Numbered from the stretch's first letter, positions 42,630-52,304 are shown. The stretch: 64,000 nucleotides of DNA from Flavihumibacter profundi (GCF_020076305.1 NZ_JAIQXE010000002.1:558001-622000); one strand, 5' to 3'. A program made the numbers and translations. Notes: generated by a model from the sequence alone, not told the origin.

Positions 42630-44852
42630 ATGATCGACTATATCAGGGAATATAAAAAATTCAGTAGCAGTTATTATGTTTCGGAAGGAATACGAACAAC
42701 TGCCGGCGTAATGATCCCTGTACTTGTGGCTGGTTATTTAGGGCAATTACCTACTGGAATTGCCATTGCATTGGGAGCCATGTGCGTTGGACTTACCGAT
42801 AATACCGGCCCGATTCACCACCGGATTAATGGTATGGTGTCGGCTATAATACTGATTTTTATTACCACCCTATTAACGGGATTTACTATTGGACTCCCAT
42901 GGCTATTGGCTATTTATATTGGTATAATGGGTTTTGCCTGTTCAATGATTGGTGTTTACGGGGTGCGTGCAAATAATGTTGGTGGAGCAGGATTACTGAT
43001 AATGGTGCTGAGTATTGACGAACGTTACAGTTCTGCCCAGGTTATCAGAAATGCCTTGCTGGTAAGCGGCGGCGGAATCTTTTACCTGGTTATTAGTCTT
43101 CTCATTTATCGTTTAAGGCCCTTTAAGTTAATCCAGCAGGCACTGGGAGATGCCTTGATTTCTACTGGAACATACCTGCGCACAAGAGCTGATTTCTACC
43201 AGCGGAATGCTGATTTTACAAAAACTTATCAGGCTTTACTGGATCAGCAGGTTCAGGTACATAATAAGCAATCCCTGGTCCGTGAAATGCTCTTCAAAAC
43301 ACGCGACATTGTAAAGGAATCAACATATACCAGCCGGATAATGATGATGATTTTCCTGGATAGTGTTGACCTTTTTGAAAGGATCATGACATCGCAACAG
43401 GATTACAAGAAGTTACATGAAATGGTTGATGACCCAAACCTGCTGCCTGCTTTTGGTGAATTTATCAGGAAACTTGCTATCGAAACTGAATCAATTGGCC
43501 TCGCCCTGCAAAAGGGTATTGCATCAAAGCCGGATTTGCAGCTTTCCGAAGACCTGTATGCAATTGAAAATTTGTTCCTTAAAGCCCGGGCTTCCACTCT
43601 GGGTGACAATAACATTGAAGGGTTTATCAGTATGCGGCACATCCTTGATGGATTGAAGGACCTATACCGGCGTATCGAAACCTTGCATCGTTACACGAGT
43701 TTTGATAAGAAAATTGGAAATACAATTACCCACAAGATCCAATATGACAAATTTGTTTCGCCCTCAGAATTTAATGCAAAGCTGATTACCAATAACTTCA
43801 GTATTCATTCTAATATATTCCGGCATTCCATAAGGGTTAGCGTCGCCCTGCTGGCTGGCTTTTTCATATCCAGGATTCTTCCATTTGGCCATGGTTACTG
43901 GATTTTGCTTACTATCGGGGTTATCCTTAAGCCTGCATATAGTTTAACTAAGACCCGCAATATAGAGAGGTTATTTGGTACATTTTCCGGAGCAGTTATG
44001 GGAGTACTGATATTATGGCTTATAAAGGATGAACATATTTTGCTGGCGCTTATGGTGGCAGGAATGATCATTGCTTATAGCATGTTACGGGTAAAATACC
44101 TGGTTAGCGTAATTGCAATGACTGCTTATATTCTAATAGCGTTTCATTTTTTAAAACCAGGCGATTTTACGGAAGTGTTGCGTGACAGGCTGATTGACAC
44201 TTTTGTCGGTTCTGGGATTGCTTTTATTGCTACGATTGCCATTCCTCCTAAATGGGAACATGAACAAATTTTACTATTACTGAAGAATGCCATTGAAGCT
44301 AATGCGAACTATTTTTCTTTCATCTGTAAACCATTCATGGGAGAACCTTTGAGTAATCTGGATTATAAACTGCACCGAAAAGAAGCATTTGTGCAATTAG
44401 CCAATTTGTCTGATGCTTTTCAAAGAATGCTGAACGAACCGAAAAGGCAACAGAAAAAAATACAAATAATCCACCAGATGGTTGTATCAAACCATATGCT
44501 TGTATCACATATTGCCACCCTTTCCGCTTACAGGAAAATGGCAGATATCTTTGCATCGGAGAAATTCAGGCCAATAAAGGAAGCTTCAATAGGTCACCTG
44601 AAGTCTGCTGCAGAACTGCTTTCCAGCCCAAAGCCAACGTTTAATCTTTTAAATGCCGAAGAAAATTTTGCCCTTCGCGAAGAACTGAAATTGTTATTGG
44701 ATAAACGGTTGAAGGAACTTGCAAGCGGTAGCCTGGAAACAAGTACCAGGCAAAAATTATCCGGTTTAAAAACCATTAGCGACCAGTTCGAATACATTAA
44801 TAAAATCAGTATTGAACTGGAAAAGTTATCGGGCAAGCTTGTATCGGGTTAA
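42630..44852 (+). CDS. FUSC-family membrane protein (YccS/aromatic-acid exporter type)
   Basis: The 740-residue protein has two blocks of about five or six membrane helices (about 20-160 and 400-530), each followed by a large helical cytoplasmic domain, the two-part layout of YccS/AaeB-type FUSC proteins. The second block contains LPFGHGYWILLTIGVILKPAYSLT, close to the FUSC signature. Members are putative efflux proteins for aromatic acids or envelope components; the substrate here is unknown. ATG 42630 is chosen (MIDYIREYKKFSSS) because the 12 codons upstream from TTG 42594 look non-coding. Its stop shares the bases TTAA with the convergent korA stop. No HlyD-type partner is next to it. Confidence 0.85.
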   Translation: MIDYIREYKKFSSSYYVSEGIRTTAGVMIPVLVAGYLGQLPTGIAIALGAMCVGLTDNTGPIHHRINGMVSAIILIFITTLLTGFTIGLPWLLAIYIGIMGFACSMIGVYGVRANNVGGAGLLIMVLSIDERYSSAQVIRNALLVSGGGIFYLVISLLIYRLRPFKLIQQALGDALISTGTYLRTRADFYQRNADFTKTYQALLDQQVQVHNKQSLVREMLFKTRDIVKESTYTSRIMMMIFLDSVDLFERIMTSQQDYKKLHEMVDDPNLLPAFGEFIRKLAIETESIGLALQKGIASKPDLQLSEDLYAIENLFLKARASTLGDNNIEGFISMRHILDGLKDLYRRIETLHRYTSFDKKIGNTITHKIQYDKFVSPSEFNAKLITNNFSIHSNIFRHSIRVSVALLAGFFISRILPFGHGYWILLTIGVILKPAYSLTKTRNIERLFGTFSGAVMGVLILWLIKDEHILLALMVAGMIIAYSMLRVKYLVSVIAMTAYILIAFHFLKPGDFTEVLRDRLIDTFVGSGIAFIATIAIPPKWEHEQILLLLKNAIEANANYFSFICKPFMGEPLSNLDYKLHRKEAFVQLANLSDAFQRMLNEPKRQQKKIQIIHQMVVSNHMLVSHIATLSAYRKMADIFASEKFRPIKEASIGHLKSAAELLSSPKPTFNLLNAEENFALREELKLLLDKRLKELASGSLETSTRQKLSGLKTISDQFEYINKISIELEKLSGKLVSG

Positions 44853-46705
44853 TTCATTCCGCCCAGCATTTCTTTAAGTTTTTGCACCAACTCGGTTTTT
44901 GTGATAGGAATACCCATGATTTTATTGTATCCTTTTGCGTCAACAAGGTACTTGTCGCGAATAATCTTAATCAATTGCCCGTTATTGATTTCTGGAATTA
45001 ATACTTGTTCAAAATTTTTCAGAATTTCTCCAAGATTACTTGGGAATGGGCGCATATGCCGGAGATGGGCATGGCTAACCGCATAACCCTGATCCTGCAT
45101 TTCAATTACGGCACTTTTAATTGAACCATATGTTGAGCCCCAGCCAAGTACAAGAATTTGTCCTTTTTCAGGGCCACTGTCAAGAAGTTGTTTTGGGATA
45201 TACTCAGCAATTTTTTCAACTTTTTCATCCCGGATATTCACCATTAACTGGTGGTTATCAGGATCGTAACTGATATTGCCGGTAATATTTTGTTTTTCCA
45301 AACCACCAACCCTGTGTTCCAATCCGGGGGTGCCTGGTACTGCCCAGGGGCGAACCCCTTTTTCATCACGCAAATAAGGCTGGAATTTTTCTTCGCCTTC
45401 GGCCAGTTCTTTCTTAAAGGAAACAGTAATTGAAGGCAAATCAGCACTCGCCGGGAATTTCCAGGGTTCTGCACCATTTGCGATATAACCATCACTCAGC
45501 AAAATCACAGGAGTCATATGTTGCACTGCAATTCTTACAGCTTCATAAATTGCATTGAAGCAATCACTGGGCGTTGAAGCAGCAATAACAGGCATGGGGC
45601 ATTCTCCGTTTCTGCCATAGTATGCCTGCAATAGATCGCTTTGTTCGGTTTTAGTTGGCAAGCCAGTTGATGGTCCGCCACGCTGGATATTAATTATAAC
45701 CAGGGGGATTTCCAACATTACAGCTAAGCCCATGGCTTCGGTTTTCAGGGCCATACCGGGTCCGGACGTAGTAGTTACGCCCAGGCTTCCCCCGTATGCA
45801 GCGCCAATTGCAGCAGATATGCCTGCAATTTCATCTTCTGCCTGGAAAGTCCTGATACCAAAACTTTTATATTTACTGAGTTCGTGCAATATATCTGACG
45901 CAGGTGTAATTGGATAAGTGCCCAGGAAAATTGGCAAATTACTTTTCTGGCCGGCTGCAATTAATCCATAGGCAAGAGCCTGGTTACCCATTATACTGCG
46001 GTATTCGCCAGGTTCCATTTTTGATTTTTCAACTTTGTACCGGGTTGTAAAAGTTTCAGTAGTATCACCATAATTATAACCTGCCTGAAGCGCTTTGATA
46101 TTGCTATTCAGGAGCTCTGGTTTTTTGCCAAACTTATCAGTAAGGAATTTGATACTGCTATCCATATCGCGGTTGTACATCCAATATAGAAAACCCAGTA
46201 CAAACATATTCTTTGCGCGATCTTTTTCTTTAGTACCAAGGGTAAAATCCTTTAGAGCTTCCCTGGTCATTTTGGTGACATCCATTTTGATCACCTCATA
46301 ATTAGACAGACTATCATTTTCAAGTGGATTAACGCCTTCTGGATAATTCGCCAGACGAAGGTTTTTTGTATCAAACCCTTCGGTATTTGCTATGATTTTT
46401 CCACCTTTTTTTAGGCTTTTCAAATTCGTTTTAAGAGCTGCCGCATTCATAGCAACCAATACATCACATTCGTCACCTGGAGTAAAAATCCTGTCGCTGG
46501 AAAATCGCAGCTGGTAACCACTTACACCGGGAATCGTCCCCTGAGGAGCTCGGATTTCTGCAGGGAAATCCGGGAAAGTAGCAAGGTCAATACCAAGCAA
46601 AGCTGTATTAATAGTGAATTGGGTGCCAGTTAACTGCATCCCGTCGCCGCTATCGCCGGCAAATTTGATTACTACCTCGGGTAGGAGCTGTTCTTTGTGA
46701 CTCAT
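44849..46705 (-). CDS. korA: 2-oxoacid:ferredoxin oxidoreductase, fused gamma-alpha subunit (KorA type)
   Basis: The 618-residue protein has an N-terminal gamma domain (about 8-190; VIKFAGDSGDGMQLTG, FPAEIRAPQGTIPGVSGYQL) fused to the alpha pyrimidine-binding and transketolase-C-like domains (YPITPASDILHELSKY, EDEIAGISAAIGAAYGG, TTSGPGMALKTEAMGL). It matches the alpha subunit of 2-oxoglutarate:ferredoxin oxidoreductase, which needs a separate beta subunit carrying thiamine diphosphate. No beta gene adjoins it: downstream it ends on the FUSC gene (stops share TTAA) and upstream lies gldA. The -7 box ends four bases before the ATG, so the mRNA may be leaderless. The family is secure; substrate and partner location are inferred. 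Confidence 0.91.
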   Translation of the reverse strand: MSHKEQLLPEVVIKFAGDSGDGMQLTGTQFTINTALLGIDLATFPDFPAEIRAPQGTIPGVSGYQLRFSSDRIFTPGDECDVLVAMNAAALKTNLKSLKKGGKIIANTEGFDTKNLRLANYPEGVNPLENDSLSNYEVIKMDVTKMTREALKDFTLGTKEKDRAKNMFVLGFLYWMYNRDMDSSIKFLTDKFGKKPELLNSNIKALQAGYNYGDTTETFTTRYKVEKSKMEPGEYRSIMGNQALAYGLIAAGQKSNLPIFLGTYPITPASDILHELSKYKSFGIRTFQAEDEIAGISAAIGAAYGGSLGVTTTSGPGMALKTEAMGLAVMLEIPLVIINIQRGGPSTGLPTKTEQSDLLQAYYGRNGECPMPVIAASTPSDCFNAIYEAVRIAVQHMTPVILLSDGYIANGAEPWKFPASADLPSITVSFKKELAEGEEKFQPYLRDEKGVRPWAVPGTPGLEHRVGGLEKQNITGNISYDPDNHQLMVNIRDEKVEKIAEYIPKQLLDSGPEKGQILVLGWGSTYGSIKSAVIEMQDQGYAVSHAHLRHMRPFPSNLGEILKNFEQVLIPEINNGQLIKIIRDKYLVDAKGYNKIMGIPITKTELVQKLKEMLGGMN

Positions 46706-46709
46706 ATTA

Positions 46710-46717
46710 CAAAGATA
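46710..46717 (-). promoter_or_regulatory. -7 promoter box TATCTTTG for korA
   Basis: An exact consensus match on the minus strand ending four bases before the ATG at 46705, the same geometry as pheS. Confidence 0.6.
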
Positions 46718-46753
46718 GGGAGTGGTTTTGAGAAAGAATGGTTGTCAGACAAT

Positions 46754-47668
46754 TCAACTGACTTTCCCGGTCAGTGTACGGAAAACATCTTCAAGGCTTT
46801 GGTTTTCGCTTTGGAGGGAAATGATATTCAGGTTTTGGCTGACCGCCAGTTCCAGCAATTGCTTTTTGGCTTCGGACAGGTCTGGCGCGATAATTTCCCA
46901 TTCCCGTGGATTTATTTGCTCAAGCGAACTCAGGTTTTTTACCGCCTTTTCGATCAATTTGGCTTCCAGGGTTTCCTGAAACTGGATCCTTATTACCGGT
47001 CGGCTATTGGCCGACTGTAAAGCTGAAACAGTACTATCTGCAATTATTTTTCCTTTATTTATAATAATTATCCTGTCGCAGATCGCTTCCACTTCCTGTA
47101 AAATATGGGAAGAAAAAAGAACCGTTTTTTCGCGGCCCAGCGCGCGGATGACTGCCCTTATTTCAATAATCTGGTTAGGGTCAAGGCCTGTTGTTGGCTC
47201 ATCCAGGATCAATACTTCAGGATCATGGATTAAAGCAGCTGCCAGGCCTACCCGCTGTTTATAACCTTTAGATAACTGGCTTATCCGCTTGTCGCTTTCC
47301 TGACCCAGTCCAACCCGGTCAATTACATCAATAACCCGGTTGGTGGGGTCTGGAACCTTATGAATATCGGCCATGAAATGGAGGTATTCCCGCACGTACA
47401 TATCATAATACAATGGGTTGGATTCGGGCAAGTAGCCTATTTTCCTTTTCGTGTTTAGCGGATCTTGTTGTACGTCAATTCCGCAAACTAATGCCTTGCC
47501 TCCGTCGGGATGCAGATAGCCGGTAAGGATCTTCATTGTTGTTGATTTGCCTGCACCATTAGGTCCAAGGAACCCCACGATTTCACCCTTCCCTACTTCA
47601 AAAGAAATCTGGTCAACGGCCTTCTGTTCGCCGTAAATTTTTAATAAGGATTGAACGCTGATTGACAT
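46754..47668 (-). CDS. gldA: Gliding motility ABC transporter ATP-binding protein GldA
   Basis: The 304-residue ATPase has Walker A GPNGAGKSTT (about residues 35-44), signature LSKGYKQRVGLAAAL, Walker B VLILDEPTTGLDP and the switch His in SSHILQEVE. The C-terminal about 80 residues (QFQETLEAKLIEKAVK...SLEDVFRTLTG) match GldA, which in Flavobacterium works with the membrane proteins GldF and GldG. Neither is adjacent here, so they must be elsewhere if present. An exact -7 box lies seven bases before the ATG. korA follows 48 bases downstream with its own promoter. GldA is a confident call among DUF4162-type ABC ATPases. Confidence 0.88.
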   Translation of the reverse strand: MSISVQSLLKIYGEQKAVDQISFEVGKGEIVGFLGPNGAGKSTTMKILTGYLHPDGGKALVCGIDVQQDPLNTKRKIGYLPESNPLYYDMYVREYLHFMADIHKVPDPTNRVIDVIDRVGLGQESDKRISQLSKGYKQRVGLAAALIHDPEVLILDEPTTGLDPNQIIEIRAVIRALGREKTVLFSSHILQEVEAICDRIIIINKGKIIADSTVSALQSANSRPVIRIQFQETLEAKLIEKAVKNLSSLEQINPREWEIIAPDLSEAKKQLLELAVSQNLNIISLQSENQSLEDVFRTLTGKVS

Positions 47669-47675
47669 ACTAAAG

Positions 47676-47683
47676 CAAACCTA
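47676..47683 (-). promoter_or_regulatory. -7 promoter box TAGGTTTG for gldA
   Basis: An exact consensus match on the minus strand ending seven bases before the ATG at 47668. It lies in the short space after the carbonic anhydrase stop. Confidence 0.55.
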
Positions 47684-47688
47684 CTGAA

Positions 47689-48321
47689 TTAAATGTCATC
47701 GTATTCATACAGCTCGTCAATATGGGTATTTGCAGGCATTTCTAAAACAGGTTTAATCAAACCGTCTTTTAGTCCATATACCCATCCATGCAGGTCCGGG
47801 CGTTGCTCGTGCCTCCAAGCCTTCTGGATAATGGAAGTTTTCGCAAGGTTAATCACCTGCTCCTGTACATTTAATTCAACCAGGCGGTCCGTTCTTAATT
47901 CATTGTCGGAAATACTTTCTATTTCTTCCCGGTGAAAGCGGTAAACGTCCTTGATGTTACGAAGCCATTTGTTGATGATGCCGAAATTGTGTTTGGTCAT
48001 AGCGGCTTTTACACCACCACAGCCATAGTGACCGCAAACAATGATATGCTTGACTTTTAAATGGACTACAGCATATTCCAATACAGACAAAAGATTCAGG
48101 TCGGTATGGACCACCATATTTGCAATATTGCGGTGCACAAATATCTCACCGGGTTGCGTACCTGTTATTTCATTGGCAGGAACCCGACTATCACTGCAGC
48201 CTATCCAGAGAAATTCCGGGGTTTGTAAATCTGCAAGGCGTTTAAAATAATTGGGATCTTCAGCAACCTGTTCCGCAGCCCAGGCTTTATTTTCCAGCAA
48301 TAATTTTTCGTTCGATTTCAT
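47689..48321 (-). CDS. Beta-class carbonic anhydrase
   Basis: This 210-residue enzyme interconverts CO2 and bicarbonate. The zinc ligands are visible: Cys and the Asp-Arg dyad in [11 protein letters not shown], and His/Cys in [12 protein letters not shown]. The N terminus [15 protein letters not shown] is typical, so ATG 48321 is preferred to a TTG nine codons earlier. It is a cytoplasmic protein. The gene follows the SulP anion transporter by 31 bases on the same strand. The pair suggests bicarbonate import or export coupled to hydration, a common SulP-carbonic anhydrase linkage. Secure identification; the physiological direction is inferred. Confidence 0.94.
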   Translation of the reverse strand: MKSNEKLLLENKAWAAEQVAEDPNYFKRLADLQTPEFLWIGCSDSRVPANEITGTQPGEIFVHRNIANMVVHTDLNLLSVLEYAVVHLKVKHIIVCGHYGCGGVKAAMTKHNFGIINKWLRNIKDVYRFHREEIESISDNELRTDRLVELNVQEQVINLAKTSIIQKAWRHEQRPDLHGWVYGLKDGLIKPVLEMPANTHIDELYEYDDI

Positions 48322-48352
48322 ATTTTGAATGTTTTTGGTAGTTGTCAATATT

Positions 48353-49900
48353 TCAGAATCCGTGGTCTTTAAACTGGCTTTTTTTCAATTCGACATTTAT
48401 GTTTTTTAAGTTGGCATGCTTCCTGAAATCTTCAATTACTTCAATCACATCCCTGTCAATAAAATCTGCCCGGCTGGCATCGATCAGCACATAAGCGTTC
48501 ATCGGCACTTCTTCAAGCTTTCTTTTCAGTAAGGGTTTATTCAAAAATGAAACATCTTTCCTTAATCTGAACAAATGCCTGTTTTCATCGGAAACAACAA
48601 AAACTGCTGACTTGAAATTGCTTCGCATAACAAAAAATAATCCAACAAGGCAACCTATCAATATGCCGACCAGTAAATCTGTCACTAAAATTGCAACAAT
48701 CGTAACAACAAATGGAATAAACTGGTCAAAACCTTTACGGAATAATTCAGTGAAGATAGCCGGCTTAGCCATCTTAAAGCCCGTGAAAATTAAAATTGCA
48801 GCCAATGCAGGCAGGGGAATCAAGTTTAAAAGTCCCGGGAAAAAAGCAATACTCAAGAACAGTAATACGCCATGCATTACAGCAGCTGTTTTTGTTTTTG
48901 CACCCGCATTAATATTGGCTGAAGTTCTTACAATTACAGAAGTCACAGGCAATCCGCCCAATAGTCCGGAAACCACATTACCCACTCCTTGTGCTTTTAA
49001 CTCACGATTTGTAGGAGTTACTCGTTGGTAGGGATCCATTTCGTCGCTGGCTTCGATATTCAGTAGGGTTTCAAGGCTGGCAACAATGGCCAAAGTAAGG
49101 GCGGTTGTCCATACCGTTAAATTACCCAGCTGGCTGAAATCGGGGAATCTGAATAAGGAAGTAAACCCATCAAATGAAGTGGCAATCGGGATACTTACCA
49201 GGGCATTTTCGGGTAAGGCGTTGCCAGAATGATTTCCTATGAACCACTGATTAATTCCAACAGCTATCAAAACAACCACCAGGGGTGCCGGTACCTGTTT
49301 CAAAAGCCTGAACTTCTTTGCCAATCCTTTTTCCCAGGCAATTTGAAGCAACAGGGAAAACAGGCCAATACCCAATGCTAGAGGATGGATGAAATTCAGT
49401 GATTTAAATATTCCTGAAAATGTATTTGTGCCGTCGGGTTGTAAAAATGTTTCATCTCCTTCAAAATCTGCATTGTATCCAATGAGGTGAGGTAATTGTT
49501 TCAGGATAAGGATAATACCAATCGCTGCCAGCATAGCCTTAATAACAGATCCCGGAACAAAATCACCAAGTACGCCGGCTTTTAAAAATCCAAGGATGAT
49601 TTGAAATACACCCGCCAATACTACAGAAACCAGAAAAATTTCGAAGGTGGGAATCTTGCCAAGTGCCCCGGCAACAATGGCAGTTAAGCCTGCAGCTGGC
49701 CCGCTCACACTCAATTGGGATCCACTCATTAAGCCAATAACTATACCGCCTACGATACCGGCGATTATTCCGGAAAACAAGGGAGAATTGGATCCAAGGG
49801 CAATTCCCAGGCAAAGGGGAAGGGCAATCAGGAAAACGACAATGGAAGCGGGTAAATCAGCTGAAATATTTTTTAAGAGGGTTTTATTTCTTTGAGACAT
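48353..49900 (-). CDS. SulP-family inorganic anion (probably bicarbonate) transporter
   Basis: The product has 515 residues. About twelve membrane segments start with [23 protein letters not shown], the SulP signature region, followed by [20 protein letters not shown] and a [16 protein letters not shown] segment. A reduced STAS-like domain occupies the last about 75 residues ([25 protein letters not shown]). Sulfate, bicarbonate or other anions are transported with H+ or Na+. The carbonic anhydrase gene directly downstream favours bicarbonate. ATG 49900 is chosen over the frame opening at 49921. The leader contains a run of GCATG-like pentamers (49918-49976). Confidence 0.9.
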   Translation of the reverse strand: MSQRNKTLLKNISADLPASIVVFLIALPLCLGIALGSNSPLFSGIIAGIVGGIVIGLMSGSQLSVSGPAAGLTAIVAGALGKIPTFEIFLVSVVLAGVFQIILGFLKAGVLGDFVPGSVIKAMLAAIGIILILKQLPHLIGYNADFEGDETFLQPDGTNTFSGIFKSLNFIHPLALGIGLFSLLLQIAWEKGLAKKFRLLKQVPAPLVVVLIAVGINQWFIGNHSGNALPENALVSIPIATSFDGFTSLFRFPDFSQLGNLTVWTTALTLAIVASLETLLNIEASDEMDPYQRVTPTNRELKAQGVGNVVSGLLGGLPVTSVIVRTSANINAGAKTKTAAVMHGVLLFLSIAFFPGLLNLIPLPALAAILIFTGFKMAKPAIFTELFRKGFDQFIPFVVTIVAILVTDLLVGILIGCLVGLFFVMRSNFKSAVFVVSDENRHLFRLRKDVSFLNKPLLKRKLEEVPMNAYVLIDASRADFIDRDVIEVIEDFRKHANLKNINVELKKSQFKDHGF

Positions 49901-49917
49901 AATAATTGGTTTGAAAT

Positions 49918-49976
49918 GCATGTAATGCTGACAGCATGTTTAACTGCATAGCATGGCATGACATGGCAATAACATG
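49918..49976. repeat. GCATG/ACATG pentamer repeats in the SulP leader
   Basis: GCATG occurs at 49918, 49934, 49951 and 49956, with GCATA at 49946 and ACATG at 49961 and 49972. The stretch 49946-49965 is four tandem five-base units. It lies just upstream of the SulP start on the minus strand. It could be a regulator site or simple-sequence repeat. Confidence 0.5.
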
Positions 49977-50010
49977 AAAAATAAAATAACAAGTTAAATC
50001 AGATGGTATT

Positions 50011-50364
50011 TCAGCAATCCGGGGGTTGAATCATTTTCCGGGAGTAATCGGAAGAGAGAAAGTTTACGGAACGGGGAATCAGGAAAGTTTTTTCCTGAAT
50101 ATTTTGTTGGGCAAGAAAGGCGGCATAATCAAGGAACTGGCATTGCGGTGTTTTACCGCTTTTATGTTCTTCATTGAAATTACCAGCATTGTTAACGGCC
50201 TCTTCTTCAACAGTATTAAGTATTACAGTTTTTGCCTTTTTCGAAGCAAAAGGCAATGAAACCAGGCTGCTTGTAAGGGCCATTATGAAAAATACAGTTA
50301 TACCCTGAACGAGCCACCTGACACGGTATAAACGGAGACCATATGTTTTACTTCGTTTTGCCAA
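50011..50364 (-). CDS. Small secreted or membrane protein of unknown function
   Basis: From TTG 50364 the product has 117 residues: a basic N terminus (AKRSKTYGLRLYRVRW), one hydrophobic segment (LVQGITVFFIMALTSSLVSL) that reads as signal peptide or anchor, and a polar tail ending in CQFLDYAAFLAQQNI and MIQPPDC. I do not recognise a family. The frame continues upstream to an ATG at 50472 and beyond, inside the DUF6814 gene. I prefer TTG 50364 because a near-consensus box (TATTTTCG, 50379-50372, minus strand) ends seven bases before it and because it gives a clean signal-peptide start. It lies between the SulP and DUF6814/MFS genes. Start and even reality are less certain than for the neighbours. 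Confidence 0.5.
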   Translation of the reverse strand: MAKRSKTYGLRLYRVRWLVQGITVFFIMALTSSLVSLPFASKKAKTVILNTVEEEAVNNAGNFNEEHKSGKTPQCQFLDYAAFLAQQNIQEKTFLIPRSVNFLSSDYSRKMIQPPDC

Positions 50365-50449
50365 TAGGTGGCGAAAATACAAAACAGAAAAGAAAGGGCG
50401 ATTAATGTTAATGTATTTAACAAAATCATTAACTGAGAATACCCTGTTG

Positions 50450-50677
50450 CTAGCTTTCGATATCTTTTTCATATTCCCCCTGCAGTGCATAATAGCCAAA
50501 AAGTGTCATGCCTAAGGCAATGGGAATAAATATGATGACAAAAACGCCCCATTGTATTTTGGTGTCGATATCAGGCTTGAGTCTTATTTCTCCGGCCGCC
50601 ATTTTTATTAAAAAATAAATAGTTACCGGCCCTAAAACCATCCAGAAGATGCCAAGATATTTTTTAAGTTGATTCAT
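50450..50677 (-). CDS. DUF6814-type small membrane protein
   Basis: The 75-residue protein has two membrane helices (about 7-24 and 43-64) joined by a short loop with IRLKPDIDTKIQWGV, and it ends in an acidic tail (GEYEKDIES). The order MFS transporter followed by this small protein, 12 bases apart, recurs in Bacteroidota and suggests an accessory subunit of the transporter. No enzymatic motif is present. The family name is my recognition of the sequence and context; function is unknown. Confidence 0.72.
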   Translation of the reverse strand: MNQLKKYLGIFWMVLGPVTIYFLIKMAAGEIRLKPDIDTKIQWGVFVIIFIPIALGMTLFGYYALQGEYEKDIES

Positions 50678-50689
50678 TTGTAAATTGTT

Positions 50690-52237
50690 TTAATCGGTTA
50701 CATCCGGGTCAATCCTGTTGCTGACATATAATACCCCAATCACCAGGCAAACTGCCGCAATAATAATGGGATACCAAAGCCCGACCAATTTGTCTGTTGT
50801 ATATTTTGTAGTGAGTAAGGTCGCAATAAATGGCGTTAGCCCGCCAAATATTCCATTGCCGATATGATATGGCAAAGACATGCTTGTATACCTGATTTTG
50901 GTTGGAAATAATTCAACAAGGAAAGCGGCGATTGGGCCATAGACCATCGTGACCAATAGGATTTGCAGGAAGACAAGAAATATTAGCATCCTATAGGTTG
51001 CAGGGTCGGGTTTTTTTTCGACGGTTAAAACTTTTGTTTTTGCTTTCATTGGCAAGGCAGCCGCGTAAAATATGGTATCAATGTGTTGCACGGTAAAGAT
51101 GAAGCCATTGGCTAAGATATTCCTGCTGCTCCGGGTTACTATTGAATCACGTGTTTTGGGAATGGCGACGATCTTATCTGCCAGCAGTTCCTGCTTAACT
51201 AATGCAGATTGTTGGGTATTGGTATCAGTAAGTGCTAATACTTTTCCATAAATAGGCCGGTAGGCTAAAACAGCCAGCAACATCCCGGCCATCATGATCC
51301 ATTTTCTGCCGACTTTATCGCTCCAGCTTCCAAATACCACAAAGAAGGGTGTTGCAAAAAGGATGGCCCAGATTAAAATTGTTCTGCTTTGGTCAAAATC
51401 AATTTTGCAAACATTTTCCAGGAAAGACTGGGCATAAAATTGCCCCGTATACCAAACTACCCCCTGGCCCATGGTTGCGCCAAATAATGCCAGTAATACC
51501 ATTTTAAGGTTCAACTTATGACCAAAGCTTTCCTTTATCGGGTTTACTGAAATCGTTCCTTCAGCCTGAAGTTTCGCAAATAAGGGCGATTCATTCATTT
51601 TCATCCGGATATAAATGGAGATCACCACCAGTATAATGGATATTAAAAATGGGATTCGCCAGCCCCAGTCATTGAATTTTCTTATGGATTCAATGGGGTT
51701 ACTATCCAGGCTGTGCCGGGTTAAAAGTATAACGCCCAGCGATACAAACAATCCCAGCGTTGCGGTTGTTTGTATCCATGCGGTGAAATATCCCCTGCGG
51801 TGTGGCGGAGCATGTTCCGCCACATAGGTGGCTGCACCACCATATTCACCTCCGAGTGCCAGGCCCTGGATCAGGCGCAACACCAGGACCAAAATAGGGG
51901 CAACAAAACCAATTTGATCGTAACCCGGCACAAGGCCTATTGCAAATGTTGATCCGCCCATCAGGATCAGGGTAAGCAAAAAGGTATATTTCCTGCCAAC
52001 CAGGTCGCCCAGCCGTCCAAACACCAGTGCGCCAAATGGCCGTACCACAAAACCTGCAGCAAAGGTTGCCAATGTGCTGAGCAGTGCGGCAGTTGGATTT
52101 GTTTTTGGAAAAAACTGGTTAGCTATTACTGTGGCCAGGCTTCCGAAGATGTAAAAGTCGTACCATTCTATTAATGTGCCCACGGAAGAAGCACCAATTA
52201 CGCGCCATATTCCGCTTGTTGGTGAATTTTGCTGCAT
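50690..52237 (-). CDS. MFS transporter, metabolite:H+ symporter (MHS) type
   Basis: The product has 515 residues. Twelve membrane segments are visible. The MHS signatures are GTLIEWYDFYIFGSLA near residue 20, RPFGALVFGRLGDLVGRK between helices 2 and 3, and RLIQGLALGGEYGGAATYVAEHAP near 140. Relatives carry proline/betaine, alpha-ketoglutarate, citrate or shikimate. An unusual hydrophilic insertion of about 80 residues (about 345-425, TDTNTQQSALVKQ... KVLTVEKKPDP) separates helices 8 and 9. The imperfect -7 box TATCTTTT (52248-52241) ends three bases before the ATG. It is divergent from acs, so a role in acetate or other carboxylate uptake is conceivable but unproven. Confidence 0.87.
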   Translation of the reverse strand: MQQNSPTSGIWRVIGASSVGTLIEWYDFYIFGSLATVIANQFFPKTNPTAALLSTLATFAAGFVVRPFGALVFGRLGDLVGRKYTFLLTLILMGGSTFAIGLVPGYDQIGFVAPILVLVLRLIQGLALGGEYGGAATYVAEHAPPHRRGYFTAWIQTTATLGLFVSLGVILLTRHSLDSNPIESIRKFNDWGWRIPFLISIILVVISIYIRMKMNESPLFAKLQAEGTISVNPIKESFGHKLNLKMVLLALFGATMGQGVVWYTGQFYAQSFLENVCKIDFDQSRTILIWAILFATPFFVVFGSWSDKVGRKWIMMAGMLLAVLAYRPIYGKVLALTDTNTQQSALVKQELLADKIVAIPKTRDSIVTRSSRNILANGFIFTVQHIDTIFYAAALPMKAKTKVLTVEKKPDPATYRMLIFLVFLQILLVTMVYGPIAAFLVELFPTKIRYTSMSLPYHIGNGIFGGLTPFIATLLTTKYTTDKLVGLWYPIIIAAVCLVIGVLYVSNRIDPDVTD

Positions 52238-52304
52238 CAGAAAAGATAGTTACAAATTATTGTTTTCATAAACATACTAAATTAGCAAGCTATATTGAAG
52301 CCAT

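Noticed and set aside
50026-50259. 77-codon plus-strand frame opposite the small gene at 50011-50364
   Set aside because: No family sequence. The minus-strand frame is longer, has a signal-peptide-like segment and a nearby -7-like box.
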